Positions 34,867 through 41,614 of a stretch of DNA of 41,614 bases are shown piece by piece. Position 1 is the first letter of the stretch. The number at the start of each line of letters is the position of its first letter. Source of the DNA: Phycisphaerae bacterium (GTDB taxonomy: Bacteria > Planctomycetota > Phycisphaerae > UBA1845). Location: assembly GCA_029260165.1 (NCBI GenBank), contig JAJDDT010000103.1:1-41614 (forward strand), written 5' to 3'. A program made the position numbers and the translations under genes. The notes beneath the pieces were generated by a model. It worked only from the letters and a program-made list of their open reading frames with translations. It ran no database searches and was not told the DNA's origin.

Positions 34867-35499
34867 ATGAACATCGGCCAGCAAAAACTGTTCTTGACGG
34901 CAGCCGCCTGCGGATGGGCGGTTTCGTTTGGGGTCGGAAGCGCGATGGCCGGCTCGCACACCTGGGACGTGAATGAGCTGTTCAGCAACGCAGACGGAAC
35001 CATACAATTCATCGAGCTTTTTGAGGCCAACGGAACGCCCGGTGAAGTCAACGTGCAGGGGCACCCGATTTCGAGTGATACAAAAAACTTCAACCTGCCC
35101 GGATCTGCGTTGACGGCTCCGACAACCAACAAGTCCCTTCTGATCGCGACTCAGGCATTCGCCGATTTGCCCAACGCACCAACTCCGGACTATATCATTC
35201 CTGCGGGACTGTTGCCGTTTTTCTTCTCGGTGAATGGAGACACCATCGCCTATCAGCCCTGGGACAGCCTGACTTTCGGTGCCGGCGTTCTTCCGACTGA
35301 TGGTACTAATTCCCTCAATTTCGACCTGACCACAGGTGTCAATTCGCCCACCAACTATGCGGGCGAAACCGGGTCGGTCGATGCCTCCGGACCTGCGGCG
35401 ACCGTCCCGGCGGCGTCGGGTTGGTCGGTCGCTGCCATGTGGCTGTTGATTACGACTGTCGCCGCGATCGTGGCGCGCCGAAGACCCGAAAATGCCTGA
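34867..35499 (+). CDS. Exported protein with IPTL-CTERM-like tail
   Basis: This 210-residue protein has a signal peptide (FLTAAACGWAVSFGVGSAMA), a beta-rich body beginning SHTWDVNELFSNADGTIQFI and including TPDYIIPAGLLPFF and GVNSPTNYAGETGS, and a tail VPAASGWSVAAMWLLITT with a basic end, which matches the IPTL-CTERM/PEP-CTERM sorting plan. The family occurs in several phyla and its role is not known. GCGAGGAGG precedes the ATG. A weak stem-loop with seven T residues follows its stop. Confidence 0.82.
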   Translation: MNIGQQKLFLTAAACGWAVSFGVGSAMAGSHTWDVNELFSNADGTIQFIELFEANGTPGEVNVQGHPISSDTKNFNLPGSALTAPTTNKSLLIATQAFADLPNAPTPDYIIPAGLLPFFFSVNGDTIAYQPWDSLTFGAGVLPTDGTNSLNFDLTTGVNSPTNYAGETGSVDASGPAATVPAASGWSVAAMWLLITTVAAIVARRRPENA

Positions 35500-35515
35500 T
35501 TTTCACGGTTTTTTT
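35488..35515 (+). terminator. Weak stem-loop and T-run after the IPTL-tailed gene
   Basis: Arms GAAAAT (35488-35493) and ATTTTC (35499-35504) lie around the stop codon, and seven T residues follow at 35509-35515. The stem is AT-rich and short, so the terminator call is weak. Confidence 0.35.
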
Positions 35516-35623
35516 GCGCGGTCGGGGGCTTGGGTTTCACTGTGTGCGCGGTGGTCGTCGGCGATGCGTGGACAAGTCGGGAGAAATCATGTCGGTCTTG
35601 TCTCACCGATCGGCACTACTGCA

Positions 35624-36241
35624 ATGGTGTATCTGGGCGTCGTCATTCTGTCATCTCTTTGCACCGCGGCGGGTGTTCGCGCAAACAGGCCCGAATGCGC
35701 GTGCGCGGCGAACAGGATTTCAAACGGGTGGTGCGAATCCTGCAATGTTGGTTATGTGGCTTCGACCAGAATTAAATCAGCCGAGTTCTTTCATGCCATC
35801 GACGCGCATGGCCACGAAACGCGGGCTGATTCGCTTCGATGCAAGACCTGTCGAATCGAAATCAAATCCGATGGTTTCTGCAAAAAATGCAAAACAGGAT
35901 ACATCAACCAAAAAGCCTACTTTTCAAGACTGACCTATTTACTTGCCAGGGGCAGGGTGAAGGTGCCCGGGTCTGTTGCGTGCAGGCAATGCCGGAACCA
36001 CGTCGAGCATCCTTCCTGGTGCGAGACATGCAAGACTGGAACGATAGGCCATGTCGCATTCAAGGACAGAAACACATTCCTGGAGGCCTCTCAAGCCCAC
36101 GACGTCATGCTGAAAGCCATCCGACACCTTCAGAAATGCGAAACATGCGCGATCGCCATGGCCGTTGACCGCAAGTGCTATCGCTGCAACAAGTCATACG
36201 AGCGCGGCAAGCTGGTGGAACGCGCGACTCCCGAGGACTGA
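35624..36241 (+). CDS. Exported protein with four cysteine ribbons
   Basis: This 205-residue protein has a signal peptide (MVYLGVVILSSLCTAAGVRA) and four zinc-ribbon-like units. Each has two cysteines, about ten residues, then WCxxC and a GY or GxI segment: CACAANRISNGWCESC, CKTCRIEIKSDGFCKKC, CRQCRNHVEHPSWCETC, CETCAIAMAVDRKCYRC. They probably bind metal ions, as structural sites, outside the cytoplasm. The start is uncertain. In-frame starts also exist at 35492 and 35564. A good GGGAG site stands before an ATG at 35589 in another frame whose product also looks like a signal peptide. Confidence 0.7.
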   Translation: MVYLGVVILSSLCTAAGVRANRPECACAANRISNGWCESCNVGYVASTRIKSAEFFHAIDAHGHETRADSLRCKTCRIEIKSDGFCKKCKTGYINQKAYFSRLTYLLARGRVKVPGSVACRQCRNHVEHPSWCETCKTGTIGHVAFKDRNTFLEASQAHDVMLKAIRHLQKCETCAIAMAVDRKCYRCNKSYERGKLVERATPED

Positions 36242-36424
36242 CCGTTTTCTGTGAACGAATACGCGAAATGGATGCGTTGACGGGTACTCTGCGAGAAAGT
36301 ACCCTGCAGGCTCGCCAGCTTCGTGTTTTTGTGCCGCGACCCATAGTGCCATGGATTCGGAGGTGCGAACATGTCTTTGCCTTGTCGCCGTTCTGAAACC
36401 ACACCAGATGTACGGAGATTTCAT

Positions 36425-39244
36425 ATGAAGACTTCGACCACCCAATTGACCTTGATATGCGCCGCAATCACGGGCCTTTCGCACGCTGCAATCGGCCAGG
36501 CAAGACTCTTCATGGTCCCCGAAGGCCACTCACCCGAACTGACGACCCCGGGACAGGACTATGAAGCCACCGTGTCAGCCGGATCGGACGTCACCATCGA
36601 GGTCTATCTGGATAACGCGACCCAACCCGTCGCAGGGTATGAAATCGCCATGGATTGCCAATACGAAAACACATCCGGCAATCCATCATCGTTGGTACAG
36701 CTCGTTGACAGCGAGACCATCGACGCCAACCATCCGCGGTGGCTGTTCTCAGGGTTTTCCATTGTTGATGTCCTTGTCCCGCTGGACGGGGGACAGTGTG
36801 ACGAGAACCGTGCATGCAACAACAATCAGCCATGTGGCACGCCCCTGAGCCAATGCGTCGGAGGTCTTTGCACTATTTCTGCCCCTCGTGTCGCGGCCTT
36901 GCTATTGGGCGAACAAACTGCGTTTGCCTCATCTGCCGTTTACCTGGGCGAATTCGTCTTTTCAACACCCGCGAACGTTACAACGTCCTATGCCCTGACC
37001 CTTCCATGCATGCCCAACGATGGTTGTGTACCGCCCCTTCAGAGCGTGTTCGGGAATATTGTCCCGAATGGTTCAAACGATATCCCAATCACGGCGGACG
37101 GACTGGCGCTCAATGTGGCTCCCGGACCGCCTCCACCCCCCCCGCCGCCGCCGCCGCCTCCCCCGCCACCTCCTCCTCCTCCGCCCGGTCCCGACGGTCC
37201 CGCACGATTGTTCATTCTTCCACAAGGCGTAGACCCGACATCGACCCAGGCGGGCGAAACCTTTGAAACCACCGTCGCGGCGGGTACGACACTGACCGTC
37301 GATGCCTACATCGAAAACATACTCGGCGTCGTGCAAATCGCAGGCATCGCGATGCCCTGCTCCCACACAGGCGACGAACCCGGCGTACCGTCACTCGATT
37401 ACGTCGCAGCCAGCGTCGCGATCGACGCTGACAGACCTGATTTTCTGTACGTCGGAGACCTGAGCGCGGTGGCCGCTACCGACGTCGGCCATTGTGAACC
37501 GTTCGTCGCTTGTTCATCATCCAGCGATTGCGGCGGATCATCGCCCTGTCCGAGCAACACGCACATTTGCGAAATTCTGCCCCCACGTCTGGGCGTCATA
37601 TCCTTCAACGGTGCCATCGCCTTTGCCCCGCGCTACATCGGTCAGTTTGAATACGACATCCCAATCGACGCCCTCGGTCGATACGAATTCCCAACAGCCT
37701 GTCCGCAACCCTTCGACGGGCAAACGTTCAGTAACTGCCAATTGTTCCTCAGTGGAGCACCCGCGGACGAACCAACCTTCGTTCCAATTGACGGCATGAC
37801 CGTCACCGTCCTGCCACCGCCCCCGCCACCCGTGCGACGCATCTTCCTGACCCCCGCCAACGGCGACCCCACCGCCACCGCGCCCGGTGAGAACGCTCAG
37901 GGACAGGTTGTCGCAGGCGGAACGGTCGTCATCGACGCATTCATGGAAAACTCATTCGAACCGCTCCGCAGCGTCGATGTCGCCCTGAATTGCCAATACA
38001 TCAGCTCGGACGATTTCGCGGGTGATCTTGGACCCGTCGCACAGGCAGCTTCCGTGGACGTCACACGCTCCGACTACGTTTTCGCTGGCCTGGAGCATTT
38101 TGCGAGCGCCGATCAAGGGGCCTGCGTCGGCGATCAAGCCTGCACCACCAATGGCGACTGCACGGCATTCAACCCATCCAGTCGCTGCGACGGTGACTTC
38201 TGCCGAGACGTCCCGCCCCGTGTCGGCAACGCACTCTTTGCAGGCGCAACCACCGTCACCGACCCCAGGTACATCGGATCATTCAGATTCGCCGCACCCC
38301 CGGACGCAGGCGGCGTCTACCAGGTTTCCCCGTTTTGCACGTCTGACGCCGGGTGTTCCCCGCCCTGGCCTGTTGGGGTGGCACTCACAGAAATGCAAGG
38401 CCAAAGCGGGCCGCTGTCGTTCGATTATGACGGTATCGATATCACAATCGTTCCCTGCTCAACCGACGCACAATGCATCAACACCAACGTGTGCGATTTC
38501 GACCAATGCGATGCGGGCATCTGCTCCAGCTTCGCCATAAACTACGGCGACGTCGCACCGCCATTTGGCGGCCTCGTCCAAACGTCGGATATTCTTTGCG
38601 CCGTGGACGGTTTTGGTAACTTCAGCGTCTGTCCCAACGCCGACATTTTTGAATGCACGCCCAGCGGATCCCCCATCTCCACCGGTGACATCCTCGCGGT
38701 TGTCGATTCCTTTGGAGGCGCTGACCCATGTGGCTGCGCACCGTCGGCTGCCACATCCGCCCCCACGTCAGACACGGGCTACAGACTTCAAAAAGGCAGG
38801 GGCGATGCTGTCATTGTTCTCAGCCCGCAAAGTCGATACGTCAAACCCGGACAACGCGCCTTCGTCGATGCCTATGTGCGAAATGCACCGGACCTGATCG
38901 CCTACGAAATCCAGGCGGACACATCGAACGCGAGCCTGAAAATCGAAACGGTGTTCATCGATGATGACCGCGAGGAATTCGCCTTCGCCAGGTCTGAATA
39001 CGTCACCGCCATCGACGACAACCTGAACCGAATCGGCAGTGTCGTCATCGGTGAATCAGTCAAATCTGCCCACCTGCAATACCTGGGAACATTCGAATAT
39101 CGTGCAGCCAACCGCGCCCGTGGAGTCGTCACAATTTCCGCCGACCCCGAGAGTATTCAACTATTCAGACGCCTGGACAACCTGATCGAAATCGCCGGTG
39201 TGGAGGACGCAAACATCATCATCGCCGCCCCACCGAAACGCTGA
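36425..39244 (+). CDS. Large modular exported protein with cohesin-like repeats and a dockerin-like module
   Basis: This 939-residue protein has a signal peptide (ending AAIGQA) and four similar domains of about 150-200 residues: 36500-37120, 37198-37810, 37829-38455 and 38796-39230. Each starts ARLFxxP or an equivalent, then GxxxxxTVxAGxxxxxxxYxEN. The first three contain a Cys-rich loop like CNNNQPC, CSSSSDC or CTTNGDC. A run of about 18 prolines joins the first and second domains. Before the fourth is a Cys and Asp/Asn-rich module (38456-38745) like the dockerin-type modules of planctomycetes (CDFDQCDAGIC, TSDILCAVDGFG). It is likely cell-surface or secreted. Confidence 0.82.
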   Translation: MKTSTTQLTLICAAITGLSHAAIGQARLFMVPEGHSPELTTPGQDYEATVSAGSDVTIEVYLDNATQPVAGYEIAMDCQYENTSGNPSSLVQLVDSETIDANHPRWLFSGFSIVDVLVPLDGGQCDENRACNNNQPCGTPLSQCVGGLCTISAPRVAALLLGEQTAFASSAVYLGEFVFSTPANVTTSYALTLPCMPNDGCVPPLQSVFGNIVPNGSNDIPITADGLALNVAPGPPPPPPPPPPPPPPPPPPPPGPDGPARLFILPQGVDPTSTQAGETFETTVAAGTTLTVDAYIENILGVVQIAGIAMPCSHTGDEPGVPSLDYVAASVAIDADRPDFLYVGDLSAVAATDVGHCEPFVACSSSSDCGGSSPCPSNTHICEILPPRLGVISFNGAIAFAPRYIGQFEYDIPIDALGRYEFPTACPQPFDGQTFSNCQLFLSGAPADEPTFVPIDGMTVTVLPPPPPPVRRIFLTPANGDPTATAPGENAQGQVVAGGTVVIDAFMENSFEPLRSVDVALNCQYISSDDFAGDLGPVAQAASVDVTRSDYVFAGLEHFASADQGACVGDQACTTNGDCTAFNPSSRCDGDFCRDVPPRVGNALFAGATTVTDPRYIGSFRFAAPPDAGGVYQVSPFCTSDAGCSPPWPVGVALTEMQGQSGPLSFDYDGIDITIVPCSTDAQCINTNVCDFDQCDAGICSSFAINYGDVAPPFGGLVQTSDILCAVDGFGNFSVCPNADIFECTPSGSPISTGDILAVVDSFGGADPCGCAPSAATSAPTSDTGYRLQKGRGDAVIVLSPQSRYVKPGQRAFVDAYVRNAPDLIAYEIQADTSNASLKIETVFIDDDREEFAFARSEYVTAIDDNLNRIGSVVIGESVKSAHLQYLGTFEYRAANRARGVVTISADPESIQLFRRLDNLIEIAGVEDANIIIAAPPKR

Positions 39245-39267
39245 CGGCCAACAACCAACAGGAGCAG

Positions 39268-39353
39268 GTAGTCCATCGCTTCACCCGCAAAGCCGCGTGG
39301 CCCGTCGCTTCAGCCGTAGAGCCGGGTGGCCCATCGCTTCAGCGGTGGGGGAG
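39268..39353. repeat. Three tandem copies of a 29-base unit
   Basis: Copies start at 39268, 39297 and 39326 and share GTGGCCC(A/G)TCGCTTCA as a core. They differ at several positions, and the third is cut short. There are no spacers, so this is not a CRISPR. The core GTGGCCCA is also in the hisS hairpin (26071-26102) and, in the form GGGTGGGCCA, at 2176-2185. Confidence 0.8.
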
Positions 39354-39458
39354 TCGAATCGATATGCTCACCAGCGTCGAGTCGTTGTCCCGGCGTTACA
39401 CCCGCACCTGAAACAAATCCAGCCAATCCTGTAGTCTGTGCCCAACAACATATTTGCA

Positions 39459-39486
39459 TTGTAATACCCGCTTCTCATAGCATAAT
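39459..39486 (+). promoter_or_regulatory. Candidate promoter for the SGNH hydrolase
   Basis: TTGTAA (39459-39464), 16 bases and CATAAT (39481-39486) resemble a sigma-70 promoter in an otherwise AT-rich stretch. The ATG at 39491 is so close that the transcript would be leaderless if this promoter is used. Confidence 0.35.
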
Positions 39487-39490
39487 ATAA

Positions 39491-40600
39491 ATGATCCTGT
39501 TCGCCCCCGAACCAACCCGGAATGCAACGACAACAGCAGACCGCGAAAGTACGTCCCAAACCACACGATCAGGCATCATCCGCCGACTGGCTTTCGCGTG
39601 TGGCGCTTTGGTTGTGTTTGGATCCATCAGCATCGCCGTCACCGAAATCTGCATGAGACGGTACATGTCCTTCGACCCCCTTGGCTGGTACGAAAAAACA
39701 TCCGACCCCATCCTGTTCTATCGCCTGACAGCCTCGATAGCCGATCTTGATCACGGAAAACAACGCACCCAAAACGCCCAGCGAATCCGCGGGACCAGGG
39801 AGTACGCCCAAACCCCGCCCAACGGCGTATACCGAACCCTGTGGCTTGGAGATTCCGCATGTTGCGGAAGCTGCATCGGTGACGACGAAACCGCCCCCGC
39901 CATCATCGAAAAACTGGCCCGCAAACGGAACCAATCCCTCGAAGCCATCAACCTCGGTGTCGTTGGCTACAACATCCGCCAGGTCCGCGAGGTATTTCGT
40001 CAACGATCGAGCGAATTCCACAACCCAGCCACCGTCGTCTACTACCACCACATCAACGACATCATCAACGCCCCATGGTGGCGATTAGCCCCCTCGATTC
40101 CCCACCAGCTACGTCGCGATTACGACCCGCCCGCCCCATGGCTCAGGTCCACGCTTCGTCGAAGCGCACTCGTCCAGTACCTCGCCCACACATCCATCGT
40201 CCACCGACTTCGATTCGGCCCGAGGTCCGCCAACACACGCACGAAAAAACCAACCGACACCACCCGCCTCTGCCTCAACCTCTATGCAAGCCAAAACGAG
40301 CACGCCATCAAATTCAACGAAAACCTCAAAACGCTCGCCAAAAATGTACAGGAGTCAGGCGCGAATTTCGTTGTCATCTGGTGGCCAACCCGATACGCCG
40401 AATCCGATCCGAACTACACAACCGCCCGGGACAATCTCCGAAAATGGACATCGGAAACCGGCGCCGATTTAATCGACCTCACCACTCAATTCTCAATCGG
40501 CGACCAAAACCTCCTCTATGTCGACCCAGACCACCCCAGCCGCCAGGGACAACACCTCATCGCCGAAGCAGTTCTCGCAACCCTCGAAAACGAACAGTAG
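39491..40600 (+). CDS. Membrane-anchored SGNH/GDSL-like hydrolase
   Basis: This 369-residue protein has a 30-residue polar start, one membrane segment (LAFACGALVVFGSISIAV) and an SGNH-type domain outside. Block I is LWLGDSACCG (nucleophile Ser), the Gly block is GVVGYNIRQ, the Asn block is YYHHINDI and the last block is DPDHPSRQGQH (Asp and His). It probably removes an acyl or acetyl group from a cell-surface glycan or lipid; the substrate is unknown. Its stop codon is inside a hairpin element (40597-40621). Confidence 0.85.
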   Translation: MILFAPEPTRNATTTADRESTSQTTRSGIIRRLAFACGALVVFGSISIAVTEICMRRYMSFDPLGWYEKTSDPILFYRLTASIADLDHGKQRTQNAQRIRGTREYAQTPPNGVYRTLWLGDSACCGSCIGDDETAPAIIEKLARKRNQSLEAINLGVVGYNIRQVREVFRQRSSEFHNPATVVYYHHINDIINAPWWRLAPSIPHQLRRDYDPPAPWLRSTLRRSALVQYLAHTSIVHRLRFGPRSANTRTKKPTDTTRLCLNLYASQNEHAIKFNENLKTLAKNVQESGANFVVIWWPTRYAESDPNYTTARDNLRKWTSETGADLIDLTTQFSIGDQNLLYVDPDHPSRQGQHLIAEAVLATLENEQ

Positions 40601-40621
40601 GTCAGGTCGCGACCTGACGAT
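40597..40621. repeat. Short palindromic element, GTCAGGTCGCGACCTGAC
   Basis: The 18-base sequence at 40601-40618 is a perfect palindrome. It shares its GTAG left flank, both arms and its GAT right flank with the element at 498-530, which has a longer loop. It overlaps the stop of the SGNH gene. It may be a REP-like or terminator-like element. Confidence 0.75.
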
Positions 40622-41493
40622 TGGGTTGGGCAATCCAACCTGAAACCGACAACGGCACGTTTGCGTACGTCTACGACGCCTGGAACCGGCTGGTGCAGGT
40701 GAAATCGTCGAATGACGATAGTATCATTATCGCCACCTACACCTACGACGCCCTTGGCCGGCGGATCAGGAAAGTCGTGACGAATCGTGGCGAACTGGAC
40801 GGGACGACGTTGTATTATTACAATCATCGCTGGCAATTGTTGGAAACGCGTGACGGGTCGGAGAGCCTCGACATGCAGATCGTGCACGGCACGCAGTACA
40901 TCGACGAGATCGTCCGCTTCGGCAAGGTCGGGCGTGGCGGGATGTTCGTCTATCAGGACGCCAACTGGAACGTGACAAGTGCGGTTGGGTTTTCGGGCAT
41001 CGTGTTAGACCGCGTCACCACCACACCGTACGGCCAACCGACGTTCGACACGCACACGGTCAACGGCGACTACGACGGCGACGGCGATTTGGACGCCAGC
41101 GACGACAGCCAACTCAACACCTGTGTTATCGCCAGCACCTTCCCGGACACCTGCCGCATGTTCGACTACGACCTGGACGGCGACGTCGATACGAGCGACG
41201 AATCACGATTCGATGAACTACATCCACCAAGCTCAACCGTCATCACACGATTCCCTGGTGGCAAGCAAAGCCAAAACGGACTCGTTTTCGCGCATCAAGG
41301 GCTACTCTTGAATAGTGCAAGTAGCCTTGTATATATCCGATTTCGTCTTCTATCTCCCCAATTGAATTCCTTCAACTCACGCGACCCGTTGGGATATGCC
41401 TCTAATATGAATTTGTTTACATACGAGTCGCAAAACCCAATTGCGCATGTTGATCCTATGGGCCTCATTGATGATGCCTTAGAGGGTGTGTGA
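40621..41493 (+). pseudogene. Rhs-core fragment with an inserted dockerin/EF-hand segment, cut by an IS
   Basis: The frame encodes the C-terminal part of an Rhs/YD core: VYDAWNRLVQV, TYTYDALGRRIRK, YYYNHRWQLLE and finally NSRDPLGYASNMNLF and AHVDPMGL, the DPxGL that ends Rhs cores. Between the TTPYGQPTF and the FPGGKQ parts lies GDYDGDGDLDASDD and YDLDGDVDTSDES, two calcium-binding-like loops. An in-frame TGA stands at 40615-40617 and the only start is a TTG with no site, so the 5' part is missing. The second IS begins at 41482, and the last codons (LEGV and stop) come from it. The variable C-terminal tip is lost. Confidence 0.85.
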
Positions 41494-41614
41494 GAAGCAG
41501 GGATATCGCCGATAAGGATGGAAATTGGCAAGGAGTGCCTGATCCATGGCGAGGAATGCTTATCCCAGCGACTTGACGGACGCGCAGTGGAATCTGATTC
41601 GACGACGAATACCG
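41482..41614 (+). mobile_element. Left end of an IS5-family insertion sequence (partial)
   Basis: The element begins at 41482 with GAGGGTGTGTGAGAAGCA, identical to the inverted repeat of the copy at 1-137. It is preceded by TTA (41479-41481), which again fits a TNA target. Transposase starts at 41546. It is in the same orientation as the left copy. Only the first 133 bases are in the window. Confidence 0.88.
41546..41614 (+). CDS. IS5-family transposase, N-terminal end (partial)
   Basis: The first 23 codons, MARNAYPSDLTDAQWNLIRR and a final RIP, match the YPSDLTDAQWxLIxPLLP start of IS5-type transposases. The ATG is 64 bases inside the element. The rest of the gene is outside the window. There is no overlap with the C-terminal piece at 3-116, so I cannot tell whether both belong to one IS type, though the inverted repeats say so. 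Confidence 0.88.
   Translation, partial: MARNAYPSDLTDAQWNLIRRRIP

Noticed and set aside
39268-39353. CRISPR array
   Set aside because: The three units follow each other with no spacers and no cas gene is near.
1-41614. Composite transposon bounded by the two IS copies
   Set aside because: The inner flanks do not inform on a shared target and the content is core genes. The near-equal end lengths fit a contig break better.

Overview
The window looks like chromosomal DNA of a planctomycete, most likely in or near the class Phycisphaerae. This rests on family content, not on a database search: a HYExAFE-type protein, a membrane protein with a CxTCGYDL zinc ribbon, secreted proteins with Cys-rich modules and dockerin-like D-x-D-x-D-G loops, IPTL-CTERM-like tails, a pseudopilin-like protein, PQQ/PD40 propellers and an Rhs core carrying an EF-hand/dockerin insert. 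No tRNA, rRNA, CRISPR array or phage module was seen.

Layout. (a) 1-137 is the right end of an IS5-family insertion sequence, and it has destroyed the 3' half of a lipoprotein gene (138-469). (b) 556-17602 is a housekeeping and envelope stretch: pyruvate kinase, a diheme cytochrome lipoprotein, a pseudopilin-like protein, a PD40 propeller, adenine deaminase coupled to a TlpA-like protein, a zinc-ribbon membrane protein, a BtpA-family protein, a LuxR regulator with a degenerate receiver, a PQQ-type propeller, a LolA-like protein, an S9 peptidase and an RpoD-like sigma factor. (c) 17700-23146 is a regulatory cluster: an ECF sigma factor coupled to a membrane-anchored LolA-like protein, then a globin-coupled histidine kinase, an NtrC-type sigma-54 activator and a stand-alone pseudo-receiver. 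(d) 23163-29265 holds a three-gene operon of small membrane proteins, two of which are tandem paralogues, a HYExAFE protein coupled to hisS, a lipoprotein coupled to a YkgJ-like protein, and rsmD-cca. (e) 29279-34466 on the minus strand is rpmF-fabH-fabD-fabG-acpP-fabF with an isolated fliN at the end, apparently read from a good sigma-70-like promoter. (f) 34636-40600 is a run of exported proteins: an IPTL-tailed protein, a four-ribbon cysteine protein, a 939-residue modular secreted protein and an SGNH hydrolase. (g) 40621-41481 is an Rhs-core fragment cut by a second IS5-family element (41482-41614).

How the genes work together. The fab operon supplies initiation (FabH), malonyl loading (FabD), condensation (FabF), ketoreduction (FabG) and the carrier (AcpP), linked to ribosome assembly through L32. 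The globin kinase and sigma-54 activator look like a complete gas- or redox-sensing two-component pair. The ECF and LolA-like pair looks like an envelope-responsive sigma/regulator unit.

The most notable observations are: both window ends lie in the same IS type (18-bp terminal repeats, TNA flanks, similar lengths of 137 and 133 bases), which suggests a contig bounded by a multicopy IS; the tandem paralogous small membrane proteins with a clear extended -10 promoter; the globin kinase, sigma-54 activator and pseudo-receiver trio; and a set of dispersed hairpins and short repeats between genes.
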